Assembly (NCBI RefSeq): GCF_033807715.1
Contig: NC_084587.1
Location: forward strand, 27,112,017 to 27,176,016
DNA from: Cololabis saira
Taxonomy: Eukaryota > Chordata > Actinopteri > Beloniformes > Belonidae
DNA length: 64,000 bases
Direction: 5' to 3'
Shown: piece by piece, positions 46,600 through 61,064 of the stretch
Layout of the letters: every line of letters begins with the position of its first letter
How positions within the stretch are numbered: the stretch's first letter is position 1
Made by a program: the position numbers and the translations under genes
Notes under the pieces: generated by a model
The model's database searches: none
What the model was told of the DNA's origin: nothing
The model's input: only the letters and a program-made list of their open reading frames with translations

Positions 46600-47265
46600 C
46601 TTTATCCATCATCTCTGTGCACAAACCATCTAAATCTAGCACCTCATACTTTTATTTCCAAAGTATCCAACCTTTCTTCTTATATGTTCCCTCTCAATCA
46701 TATAATTTTTGTCTAAAAATCGGTGCCAGCACATTCCCACCGTTGCTCAGGTGTTTTTTCACTCTCCAAGATGTTGTGGACACTTGAGTTAAATGATCTG
46801 CTCCCATCTCTCCTGCCACTTTCAGATCATCAAGACCAATTGCCTTGCTGCACCTCATGATCTTCAAAGCTGCTCTCGCTCCAGCCTCACTGATCCTTGG
46901 AACTTCTTGGTTTGCTGGTCCTACAGATTCCAAGCTATTAATTACCTTTCTCTCTTTTTTTCCATTTATCTATTCACTAAAGAACTCTTTCCATCTTGCC
47001 CTCACTCTTTCCCTATCACAAGCACATTTCCATCTTCATCCTAAATCACGCCGCATCTCCTTCCCATTTTGATCTGTCTCGCTGATCAGTACAAATCCTT
47101 CCTTAATGTTCAGCCTCTTATGCAACTCTTAATAAGCTTCCCATTTAGCCTTTCTCACCTCACTCTTTGCTTTACGTTGCATCTCTCTGAGATCTTGACT
47201 ACTTTCTTCATATCTTTTGCTATTAATTTTTGTTGCAAATTTTTTTTTGTTGTGAACTTTTGACA
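46600..47265 (-). mobile_element. Decayed LINE, linker and start of reverse transcriptase
   Basis: The minus strand reads EMQRKAKSEVRKAKWEAY in the linker and EAGARAALKIMRCSKAIGLDDLKV, a worn version of the block before RT motif 1. Belongs with 48380-48990, the endonuclease part of the same element. Confidence 0.65.
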
Positions 47266-48379
47266 CCATAATATTTTAACAATTTATTTTGCAATAGAAA
47301 CTGCTTCAGTAAAGAAAAGTAATTATGACTTAAACATATTCACGCCGTTTCAGAATTCCTTATTTACCACATCTGGCCAGAGGACACTCTATGAACACAG
47401 GCTGTCATGCATGATGACATGTAACGCAGCCTGCAGCCTGCACTCATCAGTTGCAGGCTTGGCTACAACAGAGCGTGGACTAAACTGCTGATGTGTTCAA
47501 ACGTGCTTCCACGTGTAGCTCCAAACCAGATGAAGTGGTTGATGCAAAATCAGTTCTGTTGTTGGGAAACGGTGTGTGCTGTAAGTTGGGCTGTCGGAAG
47601 GCGCCTATAGCAGCAGTAATGCCACTGATCTGTTCAGTCATGCTGCAGTCATGACAAGCAGTCCAAGCATTATGACGCCGCTAAAGCTTATTAATCTTCT
47701 TGGAGGAGGATGTGACGCTGTTTAATGCGGTGGAAAGCTTCAGATGAAAGATGTCAGTCATTGACCTGATACCCAAGCTCCCTGGCTGCTGATAGTTTTC
47801 AGCTATATCTTTATCTTCTGGATTATGAACCACTTTTCATTTTTTCATTATTTGAGAAAAAAAAAAAGTTGAGCGGTAAAAATGCATGTTACGTTTAAAA
47901 CTGACAATTACAATGTCGAGATTCTGACAATTATGGTAACGTAATGTTTCTCAGTAATGGATCTAATTTAAAAGAAAAAGTTTAACTATCAATTTTATTT
48001 ATAAGATGTAATATAGGGAGACATTTTATGGACTTGGCAGTTTCATTTATCACAGGTTTGTGGCTGCAATTCATTTTAAGGCACTTTTGGCTGTTTGCCC
48101 ATGATTTTCTTATTCATAAAAATATATTGTGTAAACCAAAATGAATATGTATATTATCATAAAAATGTTAACGTCATCCAGCCCTACCTGTCTTGCCTTT
48201 AACCCTTTTGTGACCATATTGGGTCACTTCAGAAGAACTAGAGTATGGTTATTACAAAAATAAGTTAGAATATCAATAGAGGTGCTTTAATATTCTCCAA
48301 TAACCCTCTAATTTGGAAATTTCAAGCATTTTATTGACTGCCCTATAAAGGTTTAACATTTGCTTTAGTTGCCCTGTCA
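47266..48379. other. Unassigned 1.1 kb between two halves of a LINE
   Basis: Not similar to the LINE halves on each side and without a recognised feature. It either was inserted into the element or replaced part of it. Confidence 0.4.
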
Positions 48380-48990
48380 TCTAGCTGTTCCCTGTGCAGA
48401 GCCTGTCTCAACCACTGAAGTTCACACAGCAACCTTCCTCCTTCATCTTCCATTATTTGATCTTCTGCTCACTCTTTACTGTTGTTTCCTTTTGTAACGA
48501 TAGATTCATATTACATATCACCATCCAGTCCTGTCTTGCATTAGATGTCACCAGATTGCAGCTTCCAATCTCTAACATATTGTGCAAATTATGTAGTCCT
48601 CTTAGATCCTGTGGACACCACTCTTCTTGAAAATACATTACACCATCTTTCCTCCCATGTTACTATCTTTAACACCATACTTTCCCATCACCTCTTCATC
48701 TACTCACAAACGTGAACGGTTTTACTTCAACCCCAACCCTATCCCTGGGTAAGCTCCTCATCACTTCATCTAACTCACTCTTTTTCTTCAGCTTACAACA
48801 AACGTTTGGAGTATTGAAAAAGACCATCATCACACCTCCATGTTCTGTCTTCGTGATCGTTACCTTTTCTGACGCTTCACCTTCAGAACCCTATTTACAC
48901 ACGTTTCCTGTGCCGGATTCTGAAGTCCAACATTTGAAACATTTAACCAGTGGAGACATTTGGAAACTAAAACTTTAAATTTTGTTCGCC
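48380..48990 (-). mobile_element. Decayed LINE endonuclease fragment
   Basis: The minus strand preserves KLKKKSELDEVMRSLPRDR, then DEEVMGKYGVKDSNMGGKMV and EDYIICTIC with a downstream ARQDWMVICNM, all blocks of an APE-type LINE endonuclease in the right order. Full of stops. Confidence 0.7.
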
Positions 48991-49649
48991 TCCTTTCTTG
49001 TGTTTCTCAACTCTACACTAAAATAGGTCTGCTAAAAACCACTGACATAACGATGAATAAAGGTCTCATCAGATTAACAGGATGCTGGATTAAGAGAACC
49101 AAAAGGGACTGTTTGATGGTGTTGGTTAAGTAAACCTTCAGAAATGTCTGAATTGGATTCCTTTTTGCATTAGAAGACCGTGTGTGGCTCATGACCTGCT
49201 GCTGCTGGTGACCTTATTTCTTTAGAAAGTGTTGCAACTTCATAGTTCATAGGAAACTATTTTATGTATCAGTGAGTGATACTCATTTACTTAGTGGTTT
49301 ACTGATGACGAGGAAACATTTCTTTACGTTTTTTTTATCCCAATGACAACACCTGTCAAGAGTCAGCAGCAAAAATCTGTTTAATCATTAGTCCAGACTT
49401 AAAGGTATTAATTGCAATCGTATTTCAAAACATTTATTGTTATACTGGGTGAAATGGTCCTTCCATCCTGAGAGTAGCCAGTGAATAATGTGTTCAGAAA
49501 AAGGAAAGAAAAAAATCAATCCTCTCTGAAAGCTGTAATCCTGTAAAAAATAACCAATCAGTTATTTGCGCACCGAATGGCTCGGATTGGTCAGAAGACC
49601 AGAGGCTTGGCAGGAAGGGAAAGAACCAATCAGATGCCTTCATTTCCCT

Positions 49650-51260
49650 ACGACATCCAGAGACTTGAGGTACTCAGGGCGAATCTCATCCACCCCCGGT
49701 GCCCTGCCACTGAGGAGCTTATGAACTACCTCAGTGACCTCGGCTTGGGTGATGGATGAGCACGTCTCCAAGTCCCCACTCTCTGCTTCCTCAGTGGAAG
49801 GCATGTCAGTCGGGTTGAGGAGATCCTCGAAGTATTCCTTCCACCGTCCAATGATGTCCCCAGTCGAGGTCAACAGCTCCCCACCAGCACCATAAACGGT
49901 GCCGGCAGAGTACTGCTTCCCCCTTCTGAGGCGCCGAACGGTCGGCCAGAATTTCCTCCATGGCCTCACCAAACTCCTCCCAGACCCGGGTTTTTGCCTC
50001 CAAGACTGCCCGAGCCGCGGCCTGCTTGGCCTGCCGGTACCTATCTACTGCGTCAGGAGTCCCACAGGCTAGCATAGCCTGGTAGGACTCCTCCTTCAGT
50101 CTGACGGCATCCTGTACTTCAGGTGTCCACCACCGGGTTCTAGGATTGCCGCCACGACAGGCACCGGAGACCTTGCGTCCACAACTTCGAGCCGCCACGT
50201 CGACAATGGAGGCAGAGAACATGGTCCACTCGGACTCAATGTCCCCCGCCTCCCCCGGGATCCGAGAGAAGCTCTCCCGGAGGTGGGAGCTGAAGATGTC
50301 CCTGACAGAGGGCTCGGCCAGACATTCCCAACAGACCCTCACAATCCGTTTGGGTCTGCCCGGTCTGTCCAACCTCCTCCTCCGCCAGCGCATCCAACTC
50401 ACCACCAGGTGGTGATCAGTTGACAGCTCAGCCCCTCTCTTCACCCGAGTGTCCAAGACATGCGGCCGAAGGTCAGATGAAACGACAACAAAGTTGATCA
50501 TTGACCTCCGGACTAGGGTGTCCTGGTGCCACGTGCACTGATGGACACCTTTATGTTTGAACATGGTGTTCGTTATGGACAAGCTGCGACTAGCACAGAA
50601 GTCCAACAACAAAACACCGCTCGGGTCCAGATCAGGGAGGCCGTTCCTCCCAATCACGCCTCTCCAGGTATCACTGTCATTGCCCACGTGAGCGTTGAAG
50701 TCCCCCAGTAGAACAATGGAGTCCCCAGTTGGAGCACTATCCAGTACTCCTCCCAGGGACTCCAAGAAGGCCGGGTACTCCCCACTGCTGTTCGGCCCGT
50801 AGGCACAAACAACAGTGAGAGACCGTTTCCCGACCCGAAGGCGCAGGGAAGCGACACATGGCGACTGAGCTGAGGGGCTATAAACAAGCCCACACCAGCT
50901 CGCCGCCTCTCACCCTGGGCAACTCCTGGGCCTACAGGAAGGCGGGCCCACGTCGCCATTTTGGGCTGAGCCCGGCCGGGTCCCACGGGCAAAGACCCGG
51001 CCACCAGGCGCTCGCCTTCGAGCACCAACCCCAGGCCTGGCTCCAGGGAGGGGCCCCGGTGACGCCGATCCGGGCAACGTTACGATCCTTGGTATTTTGT
51101 TAACCATAATAAGCTCGTGAACCACTCTTAGTCTGGCCTGTCACCTAGGACCTGTTTGCCATGGTAGACCCTACCAGGGGCGTATTGCCCCCGACAACAT
51201 AGCTCCTAGGATCACTCGGGCACACAAACCCCTCCACCACAGTAAGGTGGCGGTTCTAGG
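49650..51260 (-). mobile_element. LINE 5' part with endonuclease, 3'-truncated
   Basis: The minus strand from 51260 down begins with a GC-rich 5' leader (ACCGCCACCTTACTGTGGTG...) and an APE endonuclease. The longest frame (50765-49806) carries [40 protein letters not shown] and [20 protein letters not shown], then [21 protein letters not shown] second frame carries [14 protein letters not shown] up to APGVDEIRPEYLKSLDVVG, where the element stops. Reverse transcriptase is missing. Probably RTE/Rex3-like; same family as 8600-10575. Confidence 0.85.
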
Positions 51261-51305
51261 ATTTATTTTGTTCATATTTTCATTGATAAAATTTATTTCC
51301 TCAGG

Positions 51306-51653
51306 ACACTGTGCCAAATATGGGAGTTACACTCTTATGAACCTGAAGAGAAACACTCATTGATGTACAGCTAGTGCAGGTCAGTGGTCAATGGGTACAG
51401 CACATACCACTCAAATAAGATTACCCCCTTTTGTGTCTCACTTCCTTTGTTATTCAGAGCAATGAAGTCAGTGGGAGTTACCACATGGAGAAGGAGGGCC
51501 TGAAAAGGAGCCTGGCACTGATGGAGGCACGTGGTGTGACACTGGATTGCATAGTGACAGATCGTCACTTGCAAATCCAGGAATTTCTGAGAGAAGCTAA
51601 AATCAACCAATACTATGATGTCTGGCACGTGGAGAAAGGCATTTATATGTTCA
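51306..51653 (+). pseudogene. Transposase-like pseudogene with an intron-like gap
   Basis: Two pieces: 51306-51378 (CAKYGSYTLMNLKRNT, then a frameshift before DVQLVQ) and 51461-51653 (SNEVSGSYHMEKEGLKRSLA, then TLDCIVTDRHLQIQ and YYDVWHVEKG). They are separated by 82 bases with perfect GT...AG borders (GTGCAG|GTCAG ... TATTCAG|AGC), and the first is preceded by TTTCCTCAG. The sequence resembles an uncharacterised DDE-type transposase-related family (ISL2EU/Kolobok-like is my best guess). The frameshift makes it a pseudogene. Confidence 0.5.
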
Positions 51654-51699
51654 GTCAGTACACAAAAAATCTAAGAGGTTTAGGCTTATTTTAATTGGA

Positions 51700-52940
51700 C
51701 GTATCTTCTTCATAGCCACATTTATGTAAACAAGTGCACATTCTAATCCTGGAGCATCAAATACTGTTATTTATTACAGTAACGATTTTTAGTATTTATT
51801 CTGTAAGTGTTTGTAGTTGCTCCATGATCTATGTTTGCATTGAGGAACAATCATTTCATGTCATTCTTGTAAGCCTTGTGGTTATAACCTCTACAGCCTG
51901 AAAGCACCTGTTTATGGGAGCCCCACCAAGGTTAATCTCATATTTTGCACACACACAGGACCTACTCATAATTACAATCAAAGGAACATGTTTGAGTAGT
52001 AGAGGCCTCTGGTTCCTTTTTTCAAAAGGTGACTGACCTGAACCAATTTGGGAGGCTATCTAAGATTGCAACCTTGGTTTTAGTGCTACCCCATTGTAAT
52101 GCGGATGCAGAGGGTATTTTCCATGGTTGGCTTGAACAACCCGAAACATGGGTGGGACATTGTCATCCATTATGACCCTGAAAATGGCTGTCATTGAGCC
52201 AAACTGCTTCAAATGGGAACAAACACGAAAGACGATAGAAGAGTCCAAAAAGGCATCACACACCTACAATGAACAAGTCTTTGTCTCTAATAAATACTTT
52301 GTAATTGGTTGAATTGTCAGTGTCAAAATCTTGTCTGCGAGTCTGAGCAATTAAAACAATTATGGGCGGGAGGCGGCTGGTCTGTGGGCATACGGCAGGG
52401 GCGGGATATGTCACTCTTGCCTGTCTTCAAAACTTGAGCCCTGGTTATACATTTATAATTACTATGCTTGACTGACAGTCAGCTCAGCTAAAGGCTAGCC
52501 ACAATCACTTATACTGCCATACTTGCCAACGCAGTTTGTACTAGCCCAGTGTTGACTAAACGTAAGTTTTGATGTTGCCATCAAATCAATGTATGAAATA
52601 TCTGTTTTGCATAAGACGTCTGCAGGCAGATGTGCAGCTGCAGGGATGGGCTGAAGCAGCTAGTAGCTACAGCTAATGCACATGGACTGGGCGTGTTCCT
52701 ATCAGCTCCCCCGGTGACATGACACAATGCAAGAAAAAGGAGGCTTCAAAACTGCTACCCAGAAACAAATAGGTCACATTGTTTTAAGGTTTTTTTAACA
52801 GTTTATGGTTACATCCCAGTTGAAAGCTAAATGCACATTTTGCCTATTTTTGACAAAAGTAGGACCTTTTTTTATTAATGGTTTATCAAAAAGAAACAGC
52901 ATCTAACATTGTGTTTCAAAATATTAAAAGAGACGGACAC
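51700..52940. other. Intergenic, nothing firmly recognised
   Basis: Short unconvincing frames only. Part of 51700-52260 may be further remains of the transposase-like unit on its left. Confidence 0.4.
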
Positions 52941-52961
52941 ATGTGGACATTTTCAAACAAA

Positions 52962-52967
52962 TTTATT
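52962..52967 (-). promoter_or_regulatory. Polyadenylation signal of the beta-tubulin gene
   Basis: AATAAA on the minus strand, about 330 bases after the stop. 52950-53296 is then the 3' UTR. Confidence 0.65.
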
Positions 52968-53296
52968 TCACTCAGTGCCAATCAGACAAGTGAAAACTGG
53001 ACTGGCTGCTCTGATGACCATTAATGAAAATGAACAGAAAGCTATTGCATAAGAAAAAGACCACAAGCGCCTTTGTTTTAGCTACCTCTACGTGAAAACA
53101 GAGATAGGAGTCAGTTTAACATTTAGTGTGACAGCCTTATTCTTCCTACAAAAGGGAACTAAGGAGTTAGACCTTGAGAAGTACCACAATGGAGCAGAAA
53201 ACCAACTAAAAGACGGCGCAGAGTAGGACTGCTATACTTGGGTTACTGTTTGGATGGAGTTGGGACAAGTGCGGATGAGATGATGACATATCAGCC

Positions 53297-56045
<2,749 letters not shown>

Positions 56046-56219
56046 GTTTGCACTTGGAGGATAACAGTATGCTGCAAGTAGAAAAACCTAGTAAAGTGGA
56101 GACGAGGCTCAGGTCTGGTGCTGGTTCTGCTGGGTGCCGGCTCAGTGTGGATGGGGGAGGTGCTGCTGGCTGTCTGGGTGTCTGCAAAGCCTTTTATTCT
56201 TCTGCTTCTTCTTCTTCTT

Positions 56220-56345
56220 TTAAGGCTGATTTATGGTTCCGCGTTACACCGACGCAGAGCGTACGGCGTAGGTTACGCGGCGACGCACACCGTACGGGGT
56301 GCGTCGCCGCGTACCCTACGCCGTAAGCTCTGCGTCGATTTAGAG
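56220..56345. mobile_element. GC-rich palindromic MITE, copy upstream of tubulin
   Basis: TTAAGGCTGATTTATGGTTC, GACGCAGAGCGTACGGCGTA and the complementary half CCCTACGCCGTAAGCTCTGCGT. The right terminus is lost. Lies within 180 bases of the tubulin start codon and so inside its likely promoter. Confidence 0.75.
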
Positions 56346-56629
56346 TGCATTACCGCCACCTACTGGTACGGCATCTAGAATAAACAGAATAAAGCTTGGA
56401 TTCACACTACATTCGCTTAACAACTGTAAAAACCGATAATCTCCCCAACCGGTTTTGGTTGCTCTTAAATACCTGAATACAAGTGGGGTTTTTACACTGG
56501 GGTTTTTGGATGTTTTAATTTAAGCCCTGTGTGTCTGATCAGACTCGGCCCTCCGAGGCCGAGGCGTTCCTGTTACTGCAGCATTACGTCATCACCATGG
56601 CAACGGGAGGCATAACATGACAAGACAGG

Positions 56630-57054
56630 CTTTCATTTTTTCAATGCTGCTAAATCTGTTTATTTACTTAACATTAAATATATTATTTGGTACTTTGATT
56701 ATCCTGAAGATTGTGCTCTTGAACACCTATTGGATTTTATCATTATTTACGCTAAATTCTTTATTCACAAACACAAATCTGCTGGTGCCACTCCTACATT
56801 TGCCCCTTTTCTACTTGAATTAAATTATCTCATTAAATCTCTTTATTTGATAAACAACCAAAAAAGCAATATATTTTTAATCAACTATGAAAGGTTTTTC
56901 TCTGTATCCTCTGACTAACCTTTTATTTATAACTGTCTTGACCTTTCCTTATTTTATTTTTATGCATCTGATTCTATTCCTCATACCTGTTTTATTCTCC
57001 TGTTTTATTTATTTATGTATTTATTTTATTCTTTATTTATTTACTTACTCATCC

Positions 57055-57101
<47 letters not shown>

Positions 57102-57220
57102 ATCATGACTTCTTATTAATACTAGATATTTTTATAATTTACTCCATCATTGTCTGTGCTGTTCCACACCTTGTTGGTGTTTGTATAGCAAGATTTGCTA
57201 ATAAAGTTAAAAAAAAAAAA
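56630..57220 (+). mobile_element. 5'-truncated L1-like LINE with 15-bp TSD and poly(A)
   Basis: ACATGACAAGACAGG occurs at 56615-56629 and again at 57221-57235. Between them is a 591-base insert that ends AATAAAGTTAAAAAAAAAAAA. Its start holds the C-terminal codons of an L1-like ORF2 (FIIIYAKFFIHKHKSAG, then LLELNYLIKSLYLINN) and a 3' UTR with an (ATT)n run at about 57057-57100. Poly(A) plus identical flanks indicate target-primed reverse transcription. Confidence 0.92.
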
Positions 57221-57354
57221 ACATGACAAGACAGGGCGGCTGGCAGAGAAAAGGCCTACAGACCTAAACACTGGTTGGTGTTGGGACGACATAGCTGGCA
57301 TTAATTCTAATCACTGACATGAAGTAAATTGAAATAATGAATACAACTAAACTG

Positions 57355-57960
57355 ACATCAGAATCAGAATCATGTTTATTTGGCCAAGTCAGGTCAAACT
57401 GACTCGGTTATTTTCACTCACTGTACAGTAAATAGGCAAATAACAGCTCTTATTAACATATATACAATTTTTAAAAAAGCAGTATGAGGTAGACATGGTT
57501 ATTGAAAGGTGCATCTCCATCTCACACACACAGAACTGTCATATACAAATCAAACACCCGTAAAGCCAAACACCCATATGAAGATCAAAAGATAAAACAA
57601 TTAAAATAAAGATAAAAATAGAAATAAAATGTAAAAAAATAAAATAAATAAAAAGTAAAGTGTCATAAAAAGAATTATATGAATAGAAAATGTGTCGTCT
57701 GTTGTTCCTGCACTTGAGCAGCCTCTCAGTGAGCCGGCTTCTCCGGCTGCTGATGACAGTGTGCAGACGGTGGCTGGCATTGTCCAAGATAGCCAGGAGT
57801 TTGTGCACTGTTCTCCTCTCTGCCACTGTCTCCAGAGGTTCCAGTTTTGTGCCAACCAACAAATATTAGGAGAAAGGGTCAAGCCCTTGTATTGTCTGCT
57901 TGGGGCAACAACATAGCTGCATGTGGATTGTGAGAGGGGATTGACAGCTCTAATCATAGC
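57355..57960 (-). mobile_element. LINE 3' part, antisense
   Basis: The minus strand reads ETVAERRTVHKLLAILDNAS, then HTVISSRRSRLTERLLKC, the C-terminus of a fish LINE polyprotein. It is followed by an A-rich 3' UTR and an end near 57360 with repeated AATCAG. Confidence 0.65.
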
Positions 57961-60417
57961 AGTTGCTTTGAGGAGGGTGAAGTAAATTACCCAGTTGTTG
58001 GAACAGGTTAAGTTCTGAGTACAGAAAACAGTGTTTTGTCTGCAAAGCTCAGTGAAAGAGGTGGGAGCATCTTAGTCAGGGAGAATACTGGAAGGTTCAA
58101 TCGACAGCACACGGTATTTGAATACATAGAAAGACTGTAACCATTTTGTGAGCAAGACACATTTTCCAGGAAGACAAATTATGAGCATTATGAATATTGG
58201 CATTAAATTACTGTGCATGAATTAATTTGAAGGTTCAGACTTCCAAATATCAAATGTCAGTATGTAGTGGTTAATGTTCACAAAATTAAATCTGATTTTA
58301 ACACGAAAGATATATCTTACACATTTAACTGGTGTATGGACCAGTTATTTAAGGTCAGATGACTGAGGTTTTGCAGCAAATGAGACAAAGTGTCAATAGA
58401 TATTTTACACTGAGAATCTGTAATCCTGTTGTTCGTGTGGTTTAAGCTAAAGGCATCATAATTGTGAGCCATCACGTAAATTCAGACAGCAAACATGCAT
58501 TCTGCACTTGACGGGCTAATCATGGTGTCTGTATCGACTTCGATCCCAAAAACATAGTCACTGATGGCTAAGTAGGTTTTATACTGTGACGCTTCTTCAA
58601 TACACTCATAGGCACTCCCATATCCATGAAATAACATCAGACCACACGCCTAAGCAATCCCCTGAGGTGTAGGAAAATCTGAACACCTGTGCCACCATAG
58701 CAACCAAACAAAATACAAAGCATTCATTTTGGCTCTTGCATAACCCATCAAGTATGACTGCTCATATTAGATATTTTTGAATCCCTGCAGATCCAGGTTA
58801 AACACCAGAATCTGTTGGCAAACTCATGATTCGTGAATCTCAAACTCGAAGGAATTGAATCCCATCACTAGGGCTGCTACTCACAACAGCGATGTGAACA
58901 AGTTCCAATTGTTCACATGGGCTATTGTTTTATTTACCACATTTCATATATCCTACACATAAGATTACAACATAAACAAAAACCTACTACGGCCTTTGAG
59001 CATCTGCTGATTAAGGTTTAACATAATAGATGTACTGTGGTTTATACTGTGTTCTTTTATGCCAATAAAGTTTCTACAGTAAATGTCCTGCTGATTCAGA
59101 CGTCCTAAGACACAACATGTACGACAATTCCAGTTTGACAAGTCAGGACCAATGTCTACAAACCTACCTGAATGCATTAACTCATCTGGGTCCAAAGACA
59201 TAAAGCTCAGTGATACATTGGATGAAGAAGCAGCTTCCCTTCATTTGTTGCAACTGCTGTTTTGCACACTCCTTCAGCACTTTCAAATTTTCCGATGTAA
59301 ACACAAACACAAAAAAGGAAACTTTATTCCACGTATCTGAATAATTAAGGTTTAAATCAACTGATGAATAAACATACTGTCAGTCCATAAATCAAACTGA
59401 ATCTTGTATCACAGTTGATATACTGTAGGGGAGAACAAGTATTACTCATGGATGTATGGATTTGGGCAGTCAGCCACATTCACAATTGGTAGAGATTAGG
59501 AACAGATATATTACTGAACCAAAATGTGGACGTCTGAGCATTTAACACTAAGGATTCTGGGTCTTCAGTGTTTCTGCTGCGGTTTATGTGAGTCCTCAGA
59601 AACATGACGGGAAGAAACTGTGTTCTACCTTGGGATGTAGTAACGGAGGTGAAAAGGAAGGGAGATTAACTCTGTGTAAATGAGTGAGCTGGCCTTAGGG
59701 AAACCTGGGGAACACATCGCTCTAACCAGCGGTGCTACTGTCACTCTGATGTGATTAATATCATCTATGTCATCAATGATGTTAATCACGTTGTGATGTC
59801 ATTAAATACATGTGATGCATTGATGATGTCATAAATTTGTTACCTATTCAAATATAAATAATAATTTTACTCATGTCAGGAGTCACACTAGATACTTTGC
59901 ACTGTTAAAATCTGCCACAAACACCAGAGAACAGAGTACAAGTTTAACAGGACACATTTATATATAATCCCTGATCCTGGATAGAAAATCCCTAATTGAA
60001 AGGTTTGGAGACAAGAGGCTGCACAAGAAGTTGAAGACAGAAGCGATTCTTTTTTCCTGTAATTTTTTTTTAAAGTTTGCAATGATTCATACATTTCATT
60101 TTTAATCCATGGTCATAATAAAAAATAAAAAATACAAAATCTAGGAGATACAGTACCTTATCTGGATCAGTGCTTTGTGCTTTGATATTCAGTGGAATTT
60201 TGTCTATCAACAACATTCTTTTGACATAAAGTATTTCACTTATTAATACGAATGATGAATATCTTGATTGAAAACATTCCTGTCGCACTGAGAGGAATTC
60301 AATGTGATCAACTTATCAACTTACTTTTATCAAACTGTGATTCAAAGAACTGATTTACAGCATATCTTAGCCTCTAGATTGTTCTCAGCTGCAGTTATCT
60401 GGGTTTGCTGTGTGGCT
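57961..60417. other. Intergenic between tubulin and CYP3, nothing recognised
   Basis: AT-rich sequence without supported exons. 59735-59835 contains several spaced ATGATGTCAT-like words that may be a degenerate tandem repeat. The 3' UTR of the CYP3 gene must occupy the right end; no canonical signal was seen close to the stop. Confidence 0.45.
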
Positions 60418-60492
60418 TTAGCGGGCCACCAGCTTTAGCTTGATCGGACGAAGGGGCCCAACAAGGCCAAGGGGGTCCATCGTCAAAGGGAT
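60418..60492 (-). CDS. CYP3 last coding exon
   Basis: Acceptor CTTCCCTATAG; encodes [20 protein letters not shown] and LVAR, stop TAA at 60418-60420. Other frames are open here but only this one continues the haem exon in phase 0. Confidence 0.9.
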   Translation of the reverse strand: MPLTMDPLGLVGPLRPIKLKLVAR

Positions 60493-60970
60493 CTATAGGG
60501 AAGGGACAAATACACACAACGGAAAATATCTTCATCAAATTTAGCATCTTATGTTTATGACACAAATAATGTTGACACACTAATTTTGAAATCAATTAGA
60601 ATGAATTGGAATATTAACTGGAATGAACTGGAGTATGGATTAAATATAATAAATTGGATCGACTTGGAATATAATTTGGATATAAATGGATCACATTTCT
60701 AAGTTTCTGTGTAAAGTTCCTTGATATTACTTTGCTGAATTGCATCCTTACAAGAATTTGAATTGGAATTGAAATAATCATTACCTCTGTCTCATCACAG
60801 GCCAAGAAGCTATATTCCTGCAAGACTTCCACCAAGGCCAGTTTAATCACCACCAGAGCAAGTCGCATCCCCAAGCAATTCCTTGGGCCAACTCCAAAGG
60901 GTAGGTAGGTGTATGGTTGGATGTGTTGCTTGTTCTCCTTACTAAACCTGCAAACACAATCATGCAAATA

Positions 60971-61064
<94 letters not shown>

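Noticed and set aside
49806..50765. 319-codon minus-strand ORF as a host nuclease gene
   Set aside because: It is the APE endonuclease part of a LINE, with a repeat-type leader and a decayed sister copy at 8.6 kb.
59735..59835. Tandem regulatory array of ATGATGTCAT words (CRE/AP-1-like)
   Set aside because: Irregular spacing and AT-rich context; too weak to claim as an enhancer.
60395..60595. Minus-strand 66-codon ORF reading [15 protein letters not shown]
   Set aside because: Wrong frame of the last CYP3 exon; the in-phase frame gives the expected PIKLKLVAR end and stop.
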